Assembly (NCBI GenBank): GCA_002366645.1
Contig: DFBM01000081.1
Span: 1 to 14,392 of the forward strand
Direction: 5' to 3'
Length of the DNA: 14,392 bases
Origin: Rhodobacterales bacterium UBA3080
Lineage (GTDB): Bacteria; Pseudomonadota; Alphaproteobacteria; Rhodobacterales; Rhodobacteraceae
Shown here: positions 13,710-14,392 of the stretch, piece by piece
Numbering within the stretch: position 1 is the stretch's first letter
Layout of the letters: every line of letters starts with the position of its first letter
Position numbers and translations under genes: made by a program
The notes under the pieces: generated by a model
What the model saw: the letters and a program-made list of their open reading frames with translations, nothing else
Told to the model about the DNA's origin: nothing
Databases searched by the model: none

Positions 13710-13722
13710 GTAGCGTGGCTAC
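13710..13722 (-). other. Short inverted repeat directly upstream of the rlmJ start
   Basis: GTAGC (13710-13714) and GCTAC (13718-13722) flank GTG, forming a 5-bp stem that would place the rlmJ ribosome entry region in a hairpin. It is small and may be chance. Confidence 0.3.
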
Positions 13723-13776
13723 CGGATTGCCGCGCATGCGTCCATTGGGAAATGTCTGGATGTGGCCTTTCGTCTA

Positions 13777-13805
13777 TTGAAAAGCAGAGCTGCCCCGATT
13801 AGAAC
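13777..13805 (+). promoter_or_regulatory. Candidate promoter of the peroxiredoxin gene
   Basis: TTGAAA (13777-13782) is 17 bases from TAGAAC (13800-13805). The -35 box is one base off consensus; the -10 box matches four of six positions. The -10 box lies inside the palindrome at 13798-13814, so a bound regulator would block RNA polymerase. Confidence 0.4.
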
Positions 13806-13814
13806 GGTTCTAAA
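13798..13814. promoter_or_regulatory. ICE-box-like palindrome (candidate Irr site)
   Basis: ATTAGAACGGTTCTAAA contains the perfect inverted repeat TTAGAAC-G-GTTCTAA (13799-13813). It fits the Irr iron-control element consensus as I recall it, TTTAGAA-N3-TTCTAAA, with only the first base different. It lies 26 bases before the peroxiredoxin ATG and overlaps its candidate -10 box. The palindrome is seen; binding by Irr is inference from established alphaproteobacterial iron regulation. Confidence 0.6.
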
Positions 13815-13840
13815 CTGAAGCCAAGTATAAGGATTGACCA

Positions 13841-14374
13841 ATGCAAGCTGGCGTAACACTACCGAAAATCACCTTCAAAACCCGCGTGCGTGACGAATCT
13901 GTGGACGGCGACAATCCGTTCCGTTGGCAGGATATGACCACGGACGATTACTTCGCCGATAAACGCGTTGTTCTATTCTCGCTGCCGGGAGCGTTTACGC
14001 CAACATGTTCAACATACCAGTTGCCCGGTTATGAAAACGGCGCCGCGGATTTTGCGGCTGAAGGTATCGACGAGATTTACTGTATGTCGGTAAACGACAG
14101 CTTTGTGATGAACAAATGGGCGCAATCGCAGGACCTTAAAAACGTAAAGGTTATTCCTGATGGTTCTGGCACCTTCACACGTCAAATGGGTATGCTGGTT
14201 TCCAAGGATAATCTGGGCTTTGGCATGCGCTCTTGGCGTTACGCTGCGGTCGTCAACAACGGTGTTATTGAAGCATGGTTCGAAGAACCTGGTCGCGTTG
14301 ATGAACGCGAAGGTGACCCATACGGCGAATCTGCGCCAGAAACAGTTCTGGCTTGGTTGAAAGCTAACAAATAA
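13841..14374 (+). CDS. Peroxiredoxin, Prx5/AhpC-TSA family
   Basis: A 177-residue thiol peroxidase that reduces hydrogen peroxide and organic peroxides. The catalytic motif PGAFTPTCS (residues 49-57) holds the peroxidatic Cys56 and Thr53. Other Prx5 features are LPGYENGAADFAAEGIDEIY (61-80), MSVNDSFVMNKWA (82-94), and GFGMRSWRYAAVVNNG with the conserved arginine region near 130-133. It has no C-terminal glutaredoxin domain, unlike some Prx5-Grx fusions. The only other cysteine is Cys81, so it may work as a 1-Cys enzyme with glutathione or glutaredoxin. A segment around residues 19-36 (DGDNPFRWQDMTTDDYF) follows the first strand. The start has AAGGA upstream at good spacing. The upstream ICE-like palindrome suggests iron- or haem-linked control. 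Confidence 0.95.
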   Translation: MQAGVTLPKITFKTRVRDESVDGDNPFRWQDMTTDDYFADKRVVLFSLPGAFTPTCSTYQLPGYENGAADFAAEGIDEIYCMSVNDSFVMNKWAQSQDLKNVKVIPDGSGTFTRQMGMLVSKDNLGFGMRSWRYAAVVNNGVIEAWFEEPGRVDEREGDPYGESAPETVLAWLKANK

Positions 14375-14392
14375 ATCTGATATCATACGCGC

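Noticed and set aside
1..14392. CRISPR arrays, tRNA or rRNA genes, transposases or phage genes
   Set aside because: I found no spaced identical repeats of CRISPR type, no tRNA-like cloverleaf or rRNA sequence, and no transposase, integrase or phage protein among the frames.

Overview
The window looks like a chromosomal segment of an alphaproteobacterium, most likely of the Rhodobacterales (roseobacter-type). The reasons are the moderately high G+C, a his gene block ending in hisF-hisE, a DUF2147-like relic beside it, and a palindrome resembling the alphaproteobacterial Irr (ICE) box. The assignment is inference from gene content and style, not a database result.

Left part (1-9584): one long leftward gene string. 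In transcription order it encodes an M20 metallo-hydrolase, a family 5 periplasmic binding protein, two DppB/DppC-type permeases, a fused DppD-DppF-type double ATPase, an aldehyde dehydrogenase, a short-chain dehydrogenase and a P1-family (DmpA/NylC-like) amide hydrolase. Five of the gene junctions overlap or lie within 10 bases, so this is very probably one operon. It reads as a take-up-and-degrade module for a small amide-linked compound: import by the ABC transporter, hydrolysis by two unrelated amidases, then alcohol to aldehyde to acid oxidation. The substrate cannot be read from the sequence. A perfect 9-bp stem-loop lies between the binding-protein gene and the first permease gene. Beyond the 3' end of the operon (18-63) there are tandem 11-bp repeats.

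Middle (9585-10311): a divergent gene for a small PAS-LuxR regulator, with a good sigma70-like promoter, is the natural candidate regulator of the operon. Behind it is an 87-bp gap packed with palindromes (REP-like). Its last 22 bases recur exactly inside the coding sequence of the ABC ATPase gene.

His block (10312-12467): leftward hisA - orphan ORF - hisF - hisE. The orphan encodes 120 residues, is much more AT-rich than its neighbours, and is fitted between hisA and hisF with near-zero spacing on both sides. It is the least explained gene in the window.

Right part (12468-14392): a rightward DUF2147-like relic with an orphaned ribosome-binding site and an early stop, a leftward rlmJ (23S rRNA m6A methyltransferase), and a rightward Prx5-type peroxiredoxin. 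The peroxiredoxin promoter carries a near-perfect ICE-box palindrome, which suggests iron/haem (Irr) control of a peroxide-detoxifying enzyme.
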